A stretch of DNA of 64,000 bases from Gnetum montanum (lineage: Eukaryota > Streptophyta > Gnetopsida > Gnetales > Gnetaceae). Numbering within the stretch: the stretch's first letter is position 1; the number at the start of each line of letters is the position of its first letter. The notes under the pieces are model-generated. The model did no database searches and was not told the DNA's origin. It was given only the letters and a program-made list of their open reading frames with translations. Made by a program: the position numbers and the translations under genes. Positions 36,955 through 49,800 of the stretch are shown one piece after another. Location of the stretch: positions 62,826 through 126,825 of the forward strand of contig MNCI01036718.1 in the NCBI GenBank assembly GCA_015680685.1, in the 5' to 3' direction.

Positions 36955-37765
36955 TGATGGGACACGATATCGCATGGGCCACGATATCATGTTCACCGCG
37001 ATATTGCATCCCCTGCGATATCGCGGTCCACTGCCAAATTTATAAATAAGAAGTGGCTCTCCCTTGTTTCTCATTCTAGGCCTAGACCGTAGTGAACTTT
37101 GGCAGTTTGATCCCTCCAGAGATAGAATATTTTCCATGTGCCCGCAGTAGGAGCTCCAAAGTGAATGAATCTTTATTCGAGCAAATATTGTACCTGAACA
37201 CATATTTGTGTATGGAAATAAAGATGAACTTCTTGGATAAACCTTGCAATGCATGGAATAGGATAAATAGGATTTTATTTACTATTATTTACTATTTATC
37301 ATTTACTTTCTTTATTAGTTATTAAATCTCTCTCAACCCTTCTCTCCTAGTTAAGTGCCTCAGTAGGACCACTTCAAGCACGTGCGTTACGCTTGGTGAT
37401 CCCAGCAACAACTAGCGTTTGGTAACCAAGGTTGCATCGGTTCAGGGTGTGAACGGTAAGTGGGAATGGATGCTGATGCTAGGTTAATTTAGACTTAGTT
37501 AGTTAGTTAAAGTTAGTAATTAGTCTCTTCACCCTTCACCTTATTAGCATAGGAGATAAAATAGAAAAGACATAAAAATCATATACCTCAGACTTACTTA
37601 ACCATACAACCATGACAACTACAAGTAAGTCTAGGAAGACAATGAATAATTAACCTTAAGTGTTCCATAAGGCGTGTAGGCACTTAGTCTATGGAGTTCA
37701 ATCAGATCATGCATGCTATGCTCGTATTCATATGGTTGAGTGTAGGGATACCTCGTCACTCATTA
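36955..37765 (+). repeat. A3 3' LTR
   Basis: 811 bp, with TATA box tataaataag at 37041. It starts tgatggga and ends cactcatta (a c-to-t change in the terminal CA). It is shorter than the 5' LTR, mainly because it has fewer gatatc repeats in the U3. Confidence 0.9.
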
Positions 37766-37976
37766 ACTAGTTTATTCTTTATATTTATAAATACATAAAA
37801 ATTATAAAAATATCACTTCCCTATCTGGGAAACACAAGTTCCTTTATTTGTATTATATATATTATAATATTTTCATTTATTAAACATAATGATATATGCA
37901 AGTAAAATTTACAATTTACATTTCCTTCATCTTCAGTATTTACAACTGGCTCTCTACATATACTATTGATAGATCT
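37766..37976 (+). mobile_element. Right target duplication of A3 and right half of family-B LTR B2
   Basis: actag (37766-37770) is followed by tttattctttatatttata and the rest of the LTR, collinear with 9515-9733 of B1, ending near gatagatct. A degenerate primer binding site, cggtgtcgttgccaaaggga, lies at 37981-38000. Confidence 0.8.
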
Positions 37977-38000
37977 CTTACGGTGTCGTTGCCAAAGGGA

Positions 38001-38299
38001 CCCCTATTGAGGACCTTTAAATGTTGCTATCATCTCATCATCACATGAACATCTCTTGCAAGATTGGATGAACTAGTGGACATATCTAAAGAGGATAATG
38101 GCCTCTACAAGGCCCTTCATGAGCATCTTGGAAAACTTTAGGCTAATTCTCTTTAGGTATGAATTAATAGAATAGGCCATTTGCATAAATTTTGTAAAGG
38201 TTTCCATTTGTCTCTATGTAGTACTTAACCTAATGCATGAACTATGGTTTCCTGCACATGTCCTATTTAATAGGGATTAAAACACCTTTAAAAATAATT
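38001..38299 (-). pseudogene. Integrase fragment of element D
   Basis: Minus-strand reading gives NGNLYKIYANGL followed by KVFQDAHEGPCRGHYP, matching the zinc-finger lead-in of the A2 integrase (VFQDAHEGPC type). It is the continuation of the D pol remnant at 52640-53960: RNase H there would be followed on the minus strand by this segment, and element C lies exactly between. The rest of the integrase core is missing because family-B sequence adjoins at 38000. Confidence 0.75.
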
Positions 38300-39525
38300 T
38301 GGATTAAGGTTTGATTTCAACTTGAGAAAATAAAAAAAATTTCAATATAATGATCATGTAATTCTTTTGTAATTCTGAAGAAAGAATTAAACATAAAAGA
38401 AATCTTAAAATTCCTCTTAGAAAACCCATGTTGTAGCACTTTTTTTCTATACAAAATTCTTCCAAGTGTAATCTCAAGGTAAGACAATTCTCAATGTAAA
38501 TCTAGTTCATAGTGTATTTTGAAGAATATGCTAGGAAACATACTACAAAAGTTAACACTAACAAGAAAAGTTTCTTGATTATGACCAATAGCTTGTATAA
38601 CTACCTTGATATGAATAACAACATATTTTGGGCCTATAAAATTCAAAACCAACACTTCAATAAAGAACCTTTGGCACTTAGGAAATTTTCAATAAAAATA
38701 TCAGAGACCATCATAAACCATAGATGGTGATCCTTGAACCCTAATCTTCAAAAAACCTATAACCTAAAGTAGCCCCTTCCCACAAGAGGATCTTGAAATC
38801 CATCTTTTCCCTCTCCTTCCTCTTCTTTTGCATAGGAGGATCTTGGAGCAACACTTACTTCATAAGAGGATCTTAAGGTAAGCTAATAAGCTTCACACAT
38901 AGAATAGTTCTTCTATCATTTTCAAGAACAAAATTACTTTGGAGTTAGCTAAGCATCTAGAAAAATTATATAACTAGAGTAGTCCTAAGACCTTGTCCCT
39001 ATGGCATCTTGAAGCAAAAATTTCTTCATAAGAAGATCTTGAGGTAGGATGATAAGCTTTGTATGTGGAATAGTTATTTTGTAATTTTCAAGAACAAATC
39101 CACTCTGAAGTTAGCTAACATCTAGAGAAATTCAATGAATAGAATAATCTTAAAGCCTTTCCCCCACAACCAAGCATTTGGTATTCCTTAGGCTCTTTTG
39201 GCCTAGATATGTACACTCTAAATTTTCATGCATTATTTAATATAAGTTCACAATATTTTTTAGCATTATTATAATTTATTCTCCTATTGTTCCATTGCTT
39301 GTCAAAGATCTACTCGATCTGAAAAGTCCATTACATTTACATATTTTCATTTTTTTCATATGTATCATGTTCTTTATCAATCTATAAGTCCTTAGGTGAT
39401 CAAGTGTATTGTGAGACCATCTAAGGCATCTTAGATATAATTATTAGACCTATGTAGATTTGAGGTTAAAAATATCTTACTACAGAAAATTCTTTGATCC
39501 TTTAGCACCCAAAGTTTTCTATCAC
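38300..39525 (+). repeat. Element C 5' LTR
   Basis: Starts tggattaagg. Contains three 'cataagaggatcttgaggtagg'-type words (38825, 38870, 39027) separated by related sequence, a local tandem arrangement also seen in the 3' LTR at 52130. Ends near atcactata. About 1.2 kb. Confidence 0.8.
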
Positions 39526-39529
39526 TATA

Positions 39530-39550
39530 TTTTTCTAATGCTAGAGGAAG
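39530..39550 (+). promoter_or_regulatory. Probable primer binding site of element C
   Basis: The tract taatgctagaggaagga resembles tttggtgctagaaggaggg at 59999 in the H2B-bearing element, suggesting both use the same primer type. The tRNA is not identified. Confidence 0.5.
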
Positions 39551-40799
39551 GACCTTCAATGTTTTCCTATGTCACCACTATACTTCTTATTGTTTTAGTG
39601 TAAATTTTTTGTCCTTTGAATTTCTTATTTTGGTGTTCCTTTTTACATTTATTCTTTTTTTATGCTACTTTATTCATGATTTATGGTACATAGCGTAAAC
39701 CCTAGATTACACTCTCATGCTATGCCACTAAGAACTCTTGCTTTATGTTATGACCTCCTTTGTGGAAAATTTGTTGTTTTTTTCTATTTTTAGATTTTCT
39801 AATAATTGCACTATAAAAATACATCACCTCATCACACTACATTATCCAACCCCTAATAATCATGTTGTTGCAATTACACTATAATTTATATATTGTCTAA
39901 TCTTCCATATTTACCTTACACACTATCATCCATCCATATCAAAAGCTTTTATTGTTAGCTAGTTAATGACTTATTATTCTTCTATTATACCCTACATCAT
40001 CATTGACATGGCAAGTGAATAAAAGTCTACTCATATCTATGATCTCATAAACTTGCTATTGTAGAATGTTGTCATTCCCTTAAGCATTTGGGCCAAGATC
40101 TTACCTTTTCAAGCATCACTATAGATTTATACAATTTTATTTGTGCCAAAATACAAGTTGGACTACCTATCCTACATAGGAAAATTTATTCTAAGTATCA
40201 ATAATAAGTAATCCATAGGAATGATAAGGATTACATCTCTTCCCTATATGATAAGATCAAAGTTACATACTTTCATGTTAACATGTTAGCCCAACTTGTT
40301 AACATGAACAAGGAAGTCATTGCTTACAAGGATGTAGTTCATGAGTAAAGATAAAGTAACCTAGACATTTTAGGTAGGTTCTTCAAAGATAACTATAAAA
40401 TAGAAGAACCCCTATAAGAAATAGCTTCAAACACATTTATAATCAACTTATTCTAAACTACTTGGTCATTCCTCAAATTCCTTCTATCCCACTTGTCACA
40501 CAAACTTTTCAACAAGTACCACATGTTAACATCATTTTTACTACCATATCCCCTATTCCTCATGTGATAACTATGTCTTACCTCCATCTATCTTACCATC
40601 CCAACCTTCTTTGTCCATGCAAAAACCTGTTATAGTTATGGATTCCATGTATTCACAACTACATGTCCATCTGTAAAAACTATTCTTATTGTTTAATAAC
40701 TCCTTCATTGCACCTACACATCTCATACTACTTGCACCTTAGCTAATTAACCAAATATTTCTTATCCAACCTATTTTGACTCCTATTTAACCTACTAGG
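39551..40799. other. Leader of element C, no gene recognised
   Basis: Between the 5' LTR and gag. Ogre-type elements can carry an extra frame upstream of gag, but no convincing frame survives here. A capsid-like frame becomes visible only from about 40800. Confidence 0.45.
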
Positions 40800-41516
40800 A
40801 TGCCTCAAGATCTAGATAAATCCTTCCAGATGATACAAGACCTCTTTAAAGAGCTACAAAAAATCAAGGCAAGTAGATTTCAAATTGTTAAAATAATGGG
40901 CTTTTACTAAGATGATCCCATCAGCTCCCACATACTGTAAATAACCTTGCCATGTGGAATTTCCATCCCAAATTTCACAAAGTATAAAGGTGAAGGAGAT
41001 CCTAATACTCATTTGATTGCCTTTCACTCCAAGTATTTCTTGTTGCAATCTTGGCCTCATGCGATATTACTAGTATTTCCTATGTCTCTGATGGATAAAT
41101 CCTTAGACTAGTATCATTCATTACCTACGTATTTCATCAAATCCCTAGATGACCTAATCACCCATTATGTAATCACTTCAAGTATAACTTAAATCTAGAT
41201 ACCATGCTACATCAACTTAGGAGGATGAGATAGGGTCCTCTAGAGCTAGTCCAAAAGTTTATTCAAAGGTGAAACTCAATTCTAAATGACATTCCTAAGC
41301 CCATCTCTAAGACTGACCTATTGAATATCTTTATGGAAACCATCAATGATTTCATCAAGTCTAAGCTCTACTATTTGAATCCACACACACTTGGTCAAGT
41401 CTTTCAACAAATCCAAAATATTGAAGAACTAGTTGAGGCTAGGAATGATCCAGCCTTCATAATCTACAAAATCCAACATGATAAAAAGGATAAAAACAAG
41501 GCTAAGAAATAGTGAT
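40800..41516 (+). pseudogene. Element C gag
   Basis: Frame pieces read MPQDLDKSFQMIQDLFKEL, then IPNFTKYKGEGDPNTHLIAF, with FPMSLMDKSL and LISKTDLLNIFMETINDFIK. The pattern of a Phe/Tyr-Gly-Asp-Pro lead-in, 'SL..' mid-part and FIETLNDF-like end is characteristic of Tat/Ogre gag. The last part, 41321-41512, is open and ends with a Lys-rich tail. Stops interrupt the rest. It would encode the particle shell protein. Confidence 0.75.
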
Positions 41517-41999
41517 CACATATAACTTTGGCTTTTATTTCTAAAAATGTTAAACAAGAAAATCAATCACAAGATCAAACACCACATCCAAAATCATCAT
41601 AGCTAATACTTTTTATTTCTAATCAATCATTAGCCTCCTCTACCTCAAGGTAAACAAGAGCAAATTTTAAGTGTAAAGACTGGTTGCAATACACTAAAAT
41701 TCCCATGAAATCCTTTGAGCTCATAGATTAATTATTCAAAATAATTTCATTCAACATAAGTTATTATCCAAAAATTCTAGTAAAATACAGAACCACCTTT
41801 TGTGAAATAACTTGAGATCTCACTATATCCACCAAAGATGATTCACCATTAACTAAGTACTCATGTATATAAAAGTTTTGCAATTATCACTAATTGTTAG
41901 GTCATGAGATTGACTTTTGTCTATTCTTAAAGGACAATCTACAAAACATGATTGATAATGAAGAACATGTGCTAGATGAATCTAATTCTTTTAAGGCCT

Positions 42000-43560
42000 A
42001 AGACCAAACTATGCAAGTGTTCAAGGATCCTCTAAATGCTAGTAATGACCCTTATATGATATCAACATTTGCTAAAATGTCTAATCCAAACCACCTAAGA
42101 AATCTTTTATAATTTGCACCTCATGCCAACAACTCTAAATCATGATTATCATCATCAGAATCTAAGGAACCTTTCATTATTAGAATATCACCTTTTGCTC
42201 ATAGATAACCTTTCATCATAAGGGTTCCACCAACAACCTCTATGAAATCCCAACAAATAATGGTGGTTCCTCCAACTACCAAAGAACATTTTCTTATTCA
42301 AACATATCCAAAATATACTATCATAGGTAGCCAAGGTTCTTCACTTGTAGGTAACATGTCTACTCTATCCCCAAAGACTAATAAAAGTTCCTTATCATGA
42401 GCCCATAAGAAATCCAAGGAGACTAATTTATTAGCAAAACTCAAGGATAATTGTTAAGCAAAGGAAAAACAAAAGTACATATGTCTCCCTAAGCACACAC
42501 CTATATTGATAGTACTGATGAACTCATTATCTAAACCTACATCAACGAGTCAACAAAAAGAGGCTTTTAAGATAAAAATTCACAAACAACCTAAATAACC
42601 TATGATAAAACATGAATTAAAGATGATGGACAAGTTAGAGGAAGTAAAAGTAACCAAAATTAATAAGGTTTAGACCAATGACAAAGACTTCCTTATAGCT
42701 ATAAAATAGATCAAGTAGTTACTAAAAAAAAAGAATACATCACTAAGAATCTATGACCTATTCATGACTTCTAAAACATATTTTAGCACCTTATTTAAAC
42801 TATTATCTTCTGCCACTGTAAATAAAGACATTCATAAGAAAGAAAAGACTTTCCATTTGATCATCATACTAGCTCCTAATAACAAAATGATAGAAGAAAT
42901 AATGCTTATTTTCATGATTATAACATCAAGGTGGATCCTCAGAGTGGATAAGTCTTATGTGCTTCTCTTTTTATAATAATACACATTAGCCAATATAAAG
43001 TACATAGATTCTATATTGACGATAAAGCCAAAACTAATGCTATCCCATTTCCTATCATTGAGTATTTGGGCTTAGTAGATGATATACAAGAGACCTCTAC
43101 TTCTATCCTTAAGTCCTTTAGTGGATCAAGAGTAAGAGTATGGGGTTCTATATCATTATATTTCATGGCTAGAAAGTAATCCCCAGTGTCAACTAAACTT
43201 TTTAGTAGTCCAATAAACATCTAGTTTTAATGTGATCCTAGGGAGGCCATGTCTAGCCAAACTATGTGCAATTTTTTCACCTATACCTTAGGAGATTCAC
43301 CTCTCCTATGAGGATGGTGAAGTTATCATCCTTAGTAATCATGCTACATATCTCTTAGTTAACAATGTTGATCTTGAAGAATACTGAATAGTGGAATATG
43401 TAGAAAAATCATAAACAATGTCTAACAATGATAACCTAGTAATAAAAACTAACAATGTCTAACAAGCTTGTCATTTCCATCTAGCTAATTCTTGGGATTA
43501 ATTACATTTCACTTTAATGAACAAAGGAAATGGAGAGTACAAAATTATGCGTAACAAGTT
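42000..43560 (+). pseudogene. Element C protease-region remnant
   Basis: Scattered readable pieces: near 43215 SSFNVILGRPCLAKLCAIFS carries the 'ILGRPWL' signature found at the C-terminal side of gypsy proteases, followed by an LSYEDGEVIILSNH-type segment. The catalytic motif upstream was not recognised with confidence. Decay is heavy, with many stops. Confidence 0.55.
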
Positions 43561-43599
43561 TTCCAATTTGTCTAAGATTCAAAAATCACTTCATAGTTA

Positions 43600-46500
43600 A
43601 GACCTCTCTATTTTGACTATGTGCTTTTCTTTATTTTTGTAATCATGATTTTAACTTTTTTTTTTGCTAAGTTTAGTCCTTTACTTTTACTTATTTTATA
43701 TTCCAAATATTTATGCATGTGTTTATCTTTATAAAATCAAAACAAACAAAAAAAAATAAATCATAAAATTAAAAAAAAAATTCATTAACTAGAACTTATA
43801 TTAGTATACACCATTAAGTTTATAAAACAAGGTAAAAAATGACCATTTAGAAACAAAATTAAATAAATAAGAAACACTAGAAAATAAGTTGTAGGAGCTT
43901 GGGGATCATCTCTACCATGGTTGCTATTGCCTCCACTATGACCTTTACCATTTTCACTAACATTACTAGGGACCTATGAAATCAAAAAGAAAAAAAACAT
44001 GTAACCATTAGTTGTAATAAATGATAAGATTGTGAAGAGTAAAATTTTATATAGCATACCTTAGATAAAGAACTAGAAAATATATTCTTGGGTTTAACCT
44101 TCTAGGTGACATATGATCTCATCTTCTGACATGTGGTGTAGTTAATGTTTCCCAAGTTTATTCCTTCAAGAATCTTTTCTCATTCTACATCTATCAATTT
44201 TGGAGCTTTACCTGTTAAGGATGCCATGGAAGTTTGAAATGATTTCATCATAATTTGAGCTTCAAGAGACCTAGTAACCTTCATGGATTGACTAAATATT
44301 TGAAAAATAGCACTAGTCCCTATCCCTTGGATAAACATTTCGTATTTGCACTTTTTGATTGCTTCAACTTTCCAAGCTTTCTGTTACTCTTTTTTTTTCA
44401 TCCTTGTATAACTTTTTATGCACCTTCTAGATTATATCCTAGTCCCTAATCAATGTGTAGTAGTCTCTCCATTCTACAAATTTCTAGACCATCAATTCCA
44501 CCCTAAGGTCCTTCTCAAGGCCTCCTCATGCTACAGAAAATCTTCCTTATATGGCAAACCAATATTAAATCTAATAAATTTTCTTAAATTACAAGGCTTT
44601 CCTATTGGTAACCTATGATTCAATGAACTTCTATCAATCCATCAAGCTTCAATTCTCTTTTAAAAGATCCTACATTGAAGATTGTAGGTTGATAATGCAT
44701 TTTCACAAAGCCTCATTAGCCAAAATACTCTCCCAAAAATACTTGGCACATGAATAATCTTAATTCAGTACTCCCTTATATAGTGCACATGGAATAGTTG
44801 CACATTCAAATGATGTTGGAACAAGCTCATCAAACTCTACATGGCCTAAAGAATCCTAGCTAATCTTTGAAGTTGCTCCAAACAAAATGATCAAGATGAT
44901 TTACCATTATAATAGTTTTATATGTGATTTTGAAACATAAGCACACTATTAATACTTACTAGCCTTAAGTATTACTTGATGTAGTGTATCAATAACATCC
45001 TTCATTACCCCTCTTATAAATTTTTCCTTGTCTAGTATCTCCACCCAAGATTTTCTTAGTAATGTAAGGGAAACAAGATCTTTTAGGATCATAACTTTTA
45101 TTTAGCCATGTGATACATTATTATTTAAATTATTTCAAATATTTTCTATTATATTAAATAGATAACATAATTACCTAGGTGACTTGGAGATATGTTTGGT
45201 AGTAGAAGTTCTGATGATGACATTAAACTCTCCTTGTTAAAAGTTAAATAAGTTTCTTCTAGGAGCCCTTTCATCTCCTACCTAGAATTTTTCTCCTCCT
45301 CCTTACACCTTTTTTCTACTTCTACAACTCACCTAACTTTAGCCTCACATCATAATAAATTCAAAAATTTTCAAGCTAAACTGAGATAACTTAAAATCTA
45401 GAAAATAACAATAGTTAACTTACAAACATACCTGCTACCTCCTATTAAATCTTAGTCACTTTAATCTTTAATGAATAGACCCCTTCAAGTTTGTTAAGAG
45501 GAGGAATATCTTCCTCCTCTCTCAATAATTTTATCTTTTTCTTCCTAGTGCCTTCTACTTCAAACATTTTCTTCACATATCTAATACAATCCTTAGTAAC
45601 TATTGGATCAACAGTAAAACTTTTAGGGGAAGGTCTTTGTTATCCTCTTATCCCTTTAGTTGTAATTGATAAACATTTTCTTGTATCTTCCAAAGGTGGA
45701 TCATGAACTTGAAAAGAATTTAAAAAAATGCTTTGCCCAATGTAGAGGAAGTTGGGTGGCATCTCTCAACCCATGCCTTTTTATGCTTGATCACTAAAAA
45801 CTCTACAAACCTCATTAGATAATAAATGAAAAAGGTAAAGTGTACTTGACACATTGAAGTTATCTTTATTGCAAGTTCTAGATCTCACATTGAATTCATG
45901 TGATTAATCCAATAGCCCAATTGAAGTGAGTTCCATCATATACAATTTTTTACATAACCCATGCATGCTGCAAGCCTATGGTTTTCTATTAAGACAATAG
46001 AATAGGAAAATCCCTAGCATGAATTAAAGAGTAAAGCTAATTAATTATTCGATCTTGACACCTTTTCATTGATAATTATCCAACTAGAGGAAGTTCAACC
46101 AAGCCTTTAAAATGTCCCTTCTAATTGAGTCATTACCTCCTTGATGTATAAGTTAGCATTGTCTTGAGGCACATTGAAAAATTTGCAAAACAAGTCCTTG
46201 TAGATATCTAACATAAATGGAAAATCATGGACTTACATGCAAAATTTTATGCCCACCTTATTGAATGAATCCACCCAGTTAACCATCTTATTCAATGAGG
46301 TGAAAAAACTTGGTAACATGAACAAACTAAAAATCCTATTTTTAACCATCTTCTCATGTACCTCTATAGAATTCAAATTTATCAACTATTCTTGGGCCTT
46401 ATCAACTTACTTCACTTAAGAAAAATTTTCTCCTGAGTATAGCCTAAGGCGATAATAGTGATAGTGATTTACCTTATAAAATCTACAAAAGCACAATTAA

Positions 46501-48830
46501 TTACCTACAAAAATAGGTTAACCAATCAATGGATAGTCAGACTGTAAGTCACTCATATTTTTTTGACCAACTGCAAAGCCTTTATTGGAAATGACATGTC
46601 TATTCCAAAATCCAAGTACTTCCAAAATTCATGAATGAAACCCATGTTAATGCATCTTTGATACATTTGGAAGTACTTTTTCTTGTGGATTTCTATTTCC
46701 AATATGATTTGGATCACTATTTGAATCCTAATGTTATCATCTTATGAAAACTTATTCAATGTTATTCAAATGAGAACCAAAGTTTTATCCACCATAAAAG
46801 GTTAGTCTTTCTTGAGACTATAATTGTAGAACATGCACAGTGTTAAAACAAGCATTCTTAGTTGTCATATAAGTAAAAGATTGTATCCAAGTTAAAAATA
46901 CTTACGTGTCAAGATGATAAGCATTTTCTAGTGGGTTGCAAAACAAATTCACGGTCTTGTAGGTTAGAAAAACTATGTTTTTTTGTGTTGAAACTAACAT
47001 GTATATCCTACTACTAAATCTTTGTCAACTAATAAACTATAGATCAATATGATCTTCCCTAATACTCTAGTTTGAATTGGCATCAATCTTCGTCTTGCAT
47101 ATATTCCAACACATATTTTGAAGCCTTGACAAGAATAGTCTCCAATATCATGCCCATTATTAGCACACTCAAATGTGACCAAAGTACTTTGCTGAAGTTA
47201 TAGAGAAGGTCAAATAGGAATTGAGAAACTATAGGATGGAGTTATACTTGCATATTTTCATTAATCATCATGTCAAAGATTGGATAGTTTGGGACTATGA
47301 TCCCTACAAAGCACAAAATGCCAACCAACTCTACTACCACTAGAATCTTCTTGAGAAATTTCCTACAACACAAAATTTTCCTAACTTAAATCACACCAGC
47401 ATAATAGCACAGTGTAGGGTGTGATAGCATATCAACAAAAGTTATTAAAACATAACAAGCAGCTACAATTTGTTCAGCATAGAAAAATTTTAATCCTCAT
47501 TCAAAAACTAGCTAACTCTTTTTACACTAACGTAAATCATTAATGTAAAAGGGGATAACAATTAAAAACAATAAGCTTTAGTTTAAAGTATTTTAGCTTA
47601 GTGTAAAATGCAAGGATAGTGTATTTTGGAGTAAGTTATAGCATTAGTGTGAAATTTAGATAATGTCATATTTATGCTCATTAGTGTATTTTGAATCATG
47701 TCGCAATGTAAACTACACGTATAGTGTAAAAAAATACTATAGCATGAAGAAAAAGCTAGGGTCCATGTGCATATTTTGGAAAATACTTAGCATGAAAATG
47801 AGATACACTAAGGCCAAACAAAAAAGTGTGAAACAAACTCACAGTGTAAAACACTATACACTAGGGTCTAGTCTTAAAAAAAATATAATAATTACCAGAA
47901 ATACTTTTCACAAAAACATATCCTATACTAGGGTTGCATGATAATGTAAAACAAAAGTAACAAAAAACCAAAGCTAAGAAAAATGCACAAAAACCCCAAC
48001 AATCATGAAAAATAGTGAATAGGAACCTGGAGATGATGTAATCTCTAGGGCATTAGCCCCATAATTTGGCAACACCTACTAAGTCATTACCTCTATGACA
48101 CTTATCTCCTCCATCATCTTGCTAGTTCCTTCTTTTCCACTTTTCATCTCACTAGTACACATCACTTTATCTACCTTCAATATCATGCTCTTGCTACTAA
48201 AGAAGTAAAAATAATGATCATTGATCTACCTTTTCCTCCAAGCCTTGACTTTTTTCTTTCACGATACTCTTATGCTATTGAGTGTAAAGTTCATTTATAC
48301 TAATTTTATGCTTCCAAACATAAAAATACATCATGACTCTTTTATGATTTCCACCATAAAAAGCCTTCATGATGCTTTTACACTACCCAACATAATAAGC
48401 CTTCACTTTACTTTCATGTTGTCCAATGTAAACTATCCTTCATACTATATTTATGCCTCATAGTGTAAACTATATTTACACTAACTAGCATAAAATACAT
48501 GAATTATGCCAAGACTACATCAATTAATGTAAACCTTAGAATATGTTGTGGCTATCTCGAATAGTGCATTTTCTTCAGCTTGTGAAGTTTACATCACCAA
48601 TATTGTTCTCCCACAAAACTTGTTCTACACTATGATCACTAGTGAAGACTTACACTTTTCCTTTCAAGTATGTGTCTCATTGTATAGCCCATCCTAATGC
48701 TAAAATTATGTGTCATAATGTAATTGATAAAATCTTTGTTATCTAGTTTACCTAATATATTGATTAACATTTTCTTTCAAAATGATGGAATAGATGCTAT
48801 GGGATCCTTATTTTTATGTTATGACATGTA
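43600..48830. other. 5.2-kb stretch inside element C, partly coding-like on the minus strand
   Basis: Gypsy elements normally pass from protease to RT without such a gap, so this looks like an insertion or captured sequence. On the minus strand, 45230-45720 reads EVEKRCKEEEKN and EMKGLLEETYLTFNKESLM, and 46090-46330 reads NKMVNWVDSFNKVGIKFC and FPFMLDIYKDLFCKFFNVPQ with few stops. I do not recognise the protein. Related antisense extra frames are known in some Tat elements, but there they lie near the 3' LTR. 47520-48780 is AT-rich with many agtgtaaa words. Confidence 0.45.
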
Positions 48831-48883
48831 GGGCTTATGGTTGGAGACATGGTAGCAATTGAGTAGTCCAAGAATATATCTCA

Positions 48884-49800
48884 ATGTCTAATAAAACTAC
48901 TAAGAAACCTGAACATTTGACAAAAATGCTAGACTTAGAAGTTGATGATATAAGTAAAGATACCCTTATAAAATTACCAATTTCTACCAATAAAGATGAA
49001 AAAAAAACCTTGAAACTAAGTTTTACAATAGAGCTAGAGCTTATGCAAAGCATCACTTTGATATTTCAAAAGAATGTTGAGGCCTTTGCATGATCTTATA
49101 ATGACATGCTAGTATTAGACCCATGAACGATTTAGCATAACATCATATTAGACCCTAATATTAATACAAATAAATAAAGGGTTAATAGAGTTTTCCCTAA
49201 GCTAGCCTTGGCCATTCATAATGAAATCAAGAAGCTCTATTGAGTTGGTTTCATTAGGGTAGTGTATTATGCTAATTAGGTATCCAATATGGTTGTAGTA
49301 CCTAAGAAAAATGGGAGCATTCATATATGCATTGATTTCCATGACCTTAACAAAGATGACTTTCCACTACTAAGTATTGATCAACTTGTTCACAAAATGG
49401 CCAATCATGCACTACTATTCTTTATGGATGGATTTTCAATATACAACCAAATTAGGATTAACCCAGAACTTTAGTTATATATAACCTTCATGACACCTTG
49501 GAGAATATTTTATTATACCATGATATATTTTGGTTTCAAGAATGATAGGGCCACTTTTCAATATGATATGACATACATTTTCAATGATTTTATGCTTGGC
49601 CTAGTAAATAATTACATATATAACATATTAGTGAAATCAAAAGTAGCTAGAAACCATGCTCAAGATTTTCATTTTGTCCTCCAACACTACCTTAAGTATG
49701 AGCTTCGGTTAAATCAAAAGAAATACACATTCAATGTTGAAATGGAAAAAATTCTTAGCTTTGTAGTCTTGAAAGCATAACTATATGCTAACCCAAATAA
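48884..49800 (+). pseudogene. Element C reverse transcriptase remnant
   Basis: The pre-RT linker (48884-49280) ends with an AIHNEIKKL...GFIR segment. RT follows as MVVVPKKNGSIHICIDFHDL, NKDDFPLLSIDQLVHKMANH, LLFFMDGFSIYNQI (49289-49474), then FYYTMIYFGFKNDRATFQYD and LRLNQKKYTF (49490-49780). The YVDD box is altered to YIYN (about 49615), so catalytic Asp residues are lost. The frame is broken by a stop at 49472. This wording places it in the Tat/Ogre branch of Ty3/gypsy. Confidence 0.9.

Larger units (their letters stand above)
30668..37765 (+). mobile_element. Family-A gypsy element A3, complete ends, pol deleted
   Basis: A 7.1-kb element with both LTRs (30668-31527 and 36955-37765), a primer binding site, gag, protease, a 3' internal region and a polypurine tract, flanked by actag on both sides. 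It sits inside the family-B LTR B2, whose sequence resumes at 37771. RT, RNase H and integrase, present in A2 between the protease linker and the 3' internal region, are absent: sequence matching 16900 of A2 passes at about 34930-34985 to sequence matching about 14000 of A2. It is thus non-autonomous or secondarily deleted, resembling gag-only LTR elements. The two LTRs differ at many positions, so the insertion is not recent. Confidence 0.9.
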
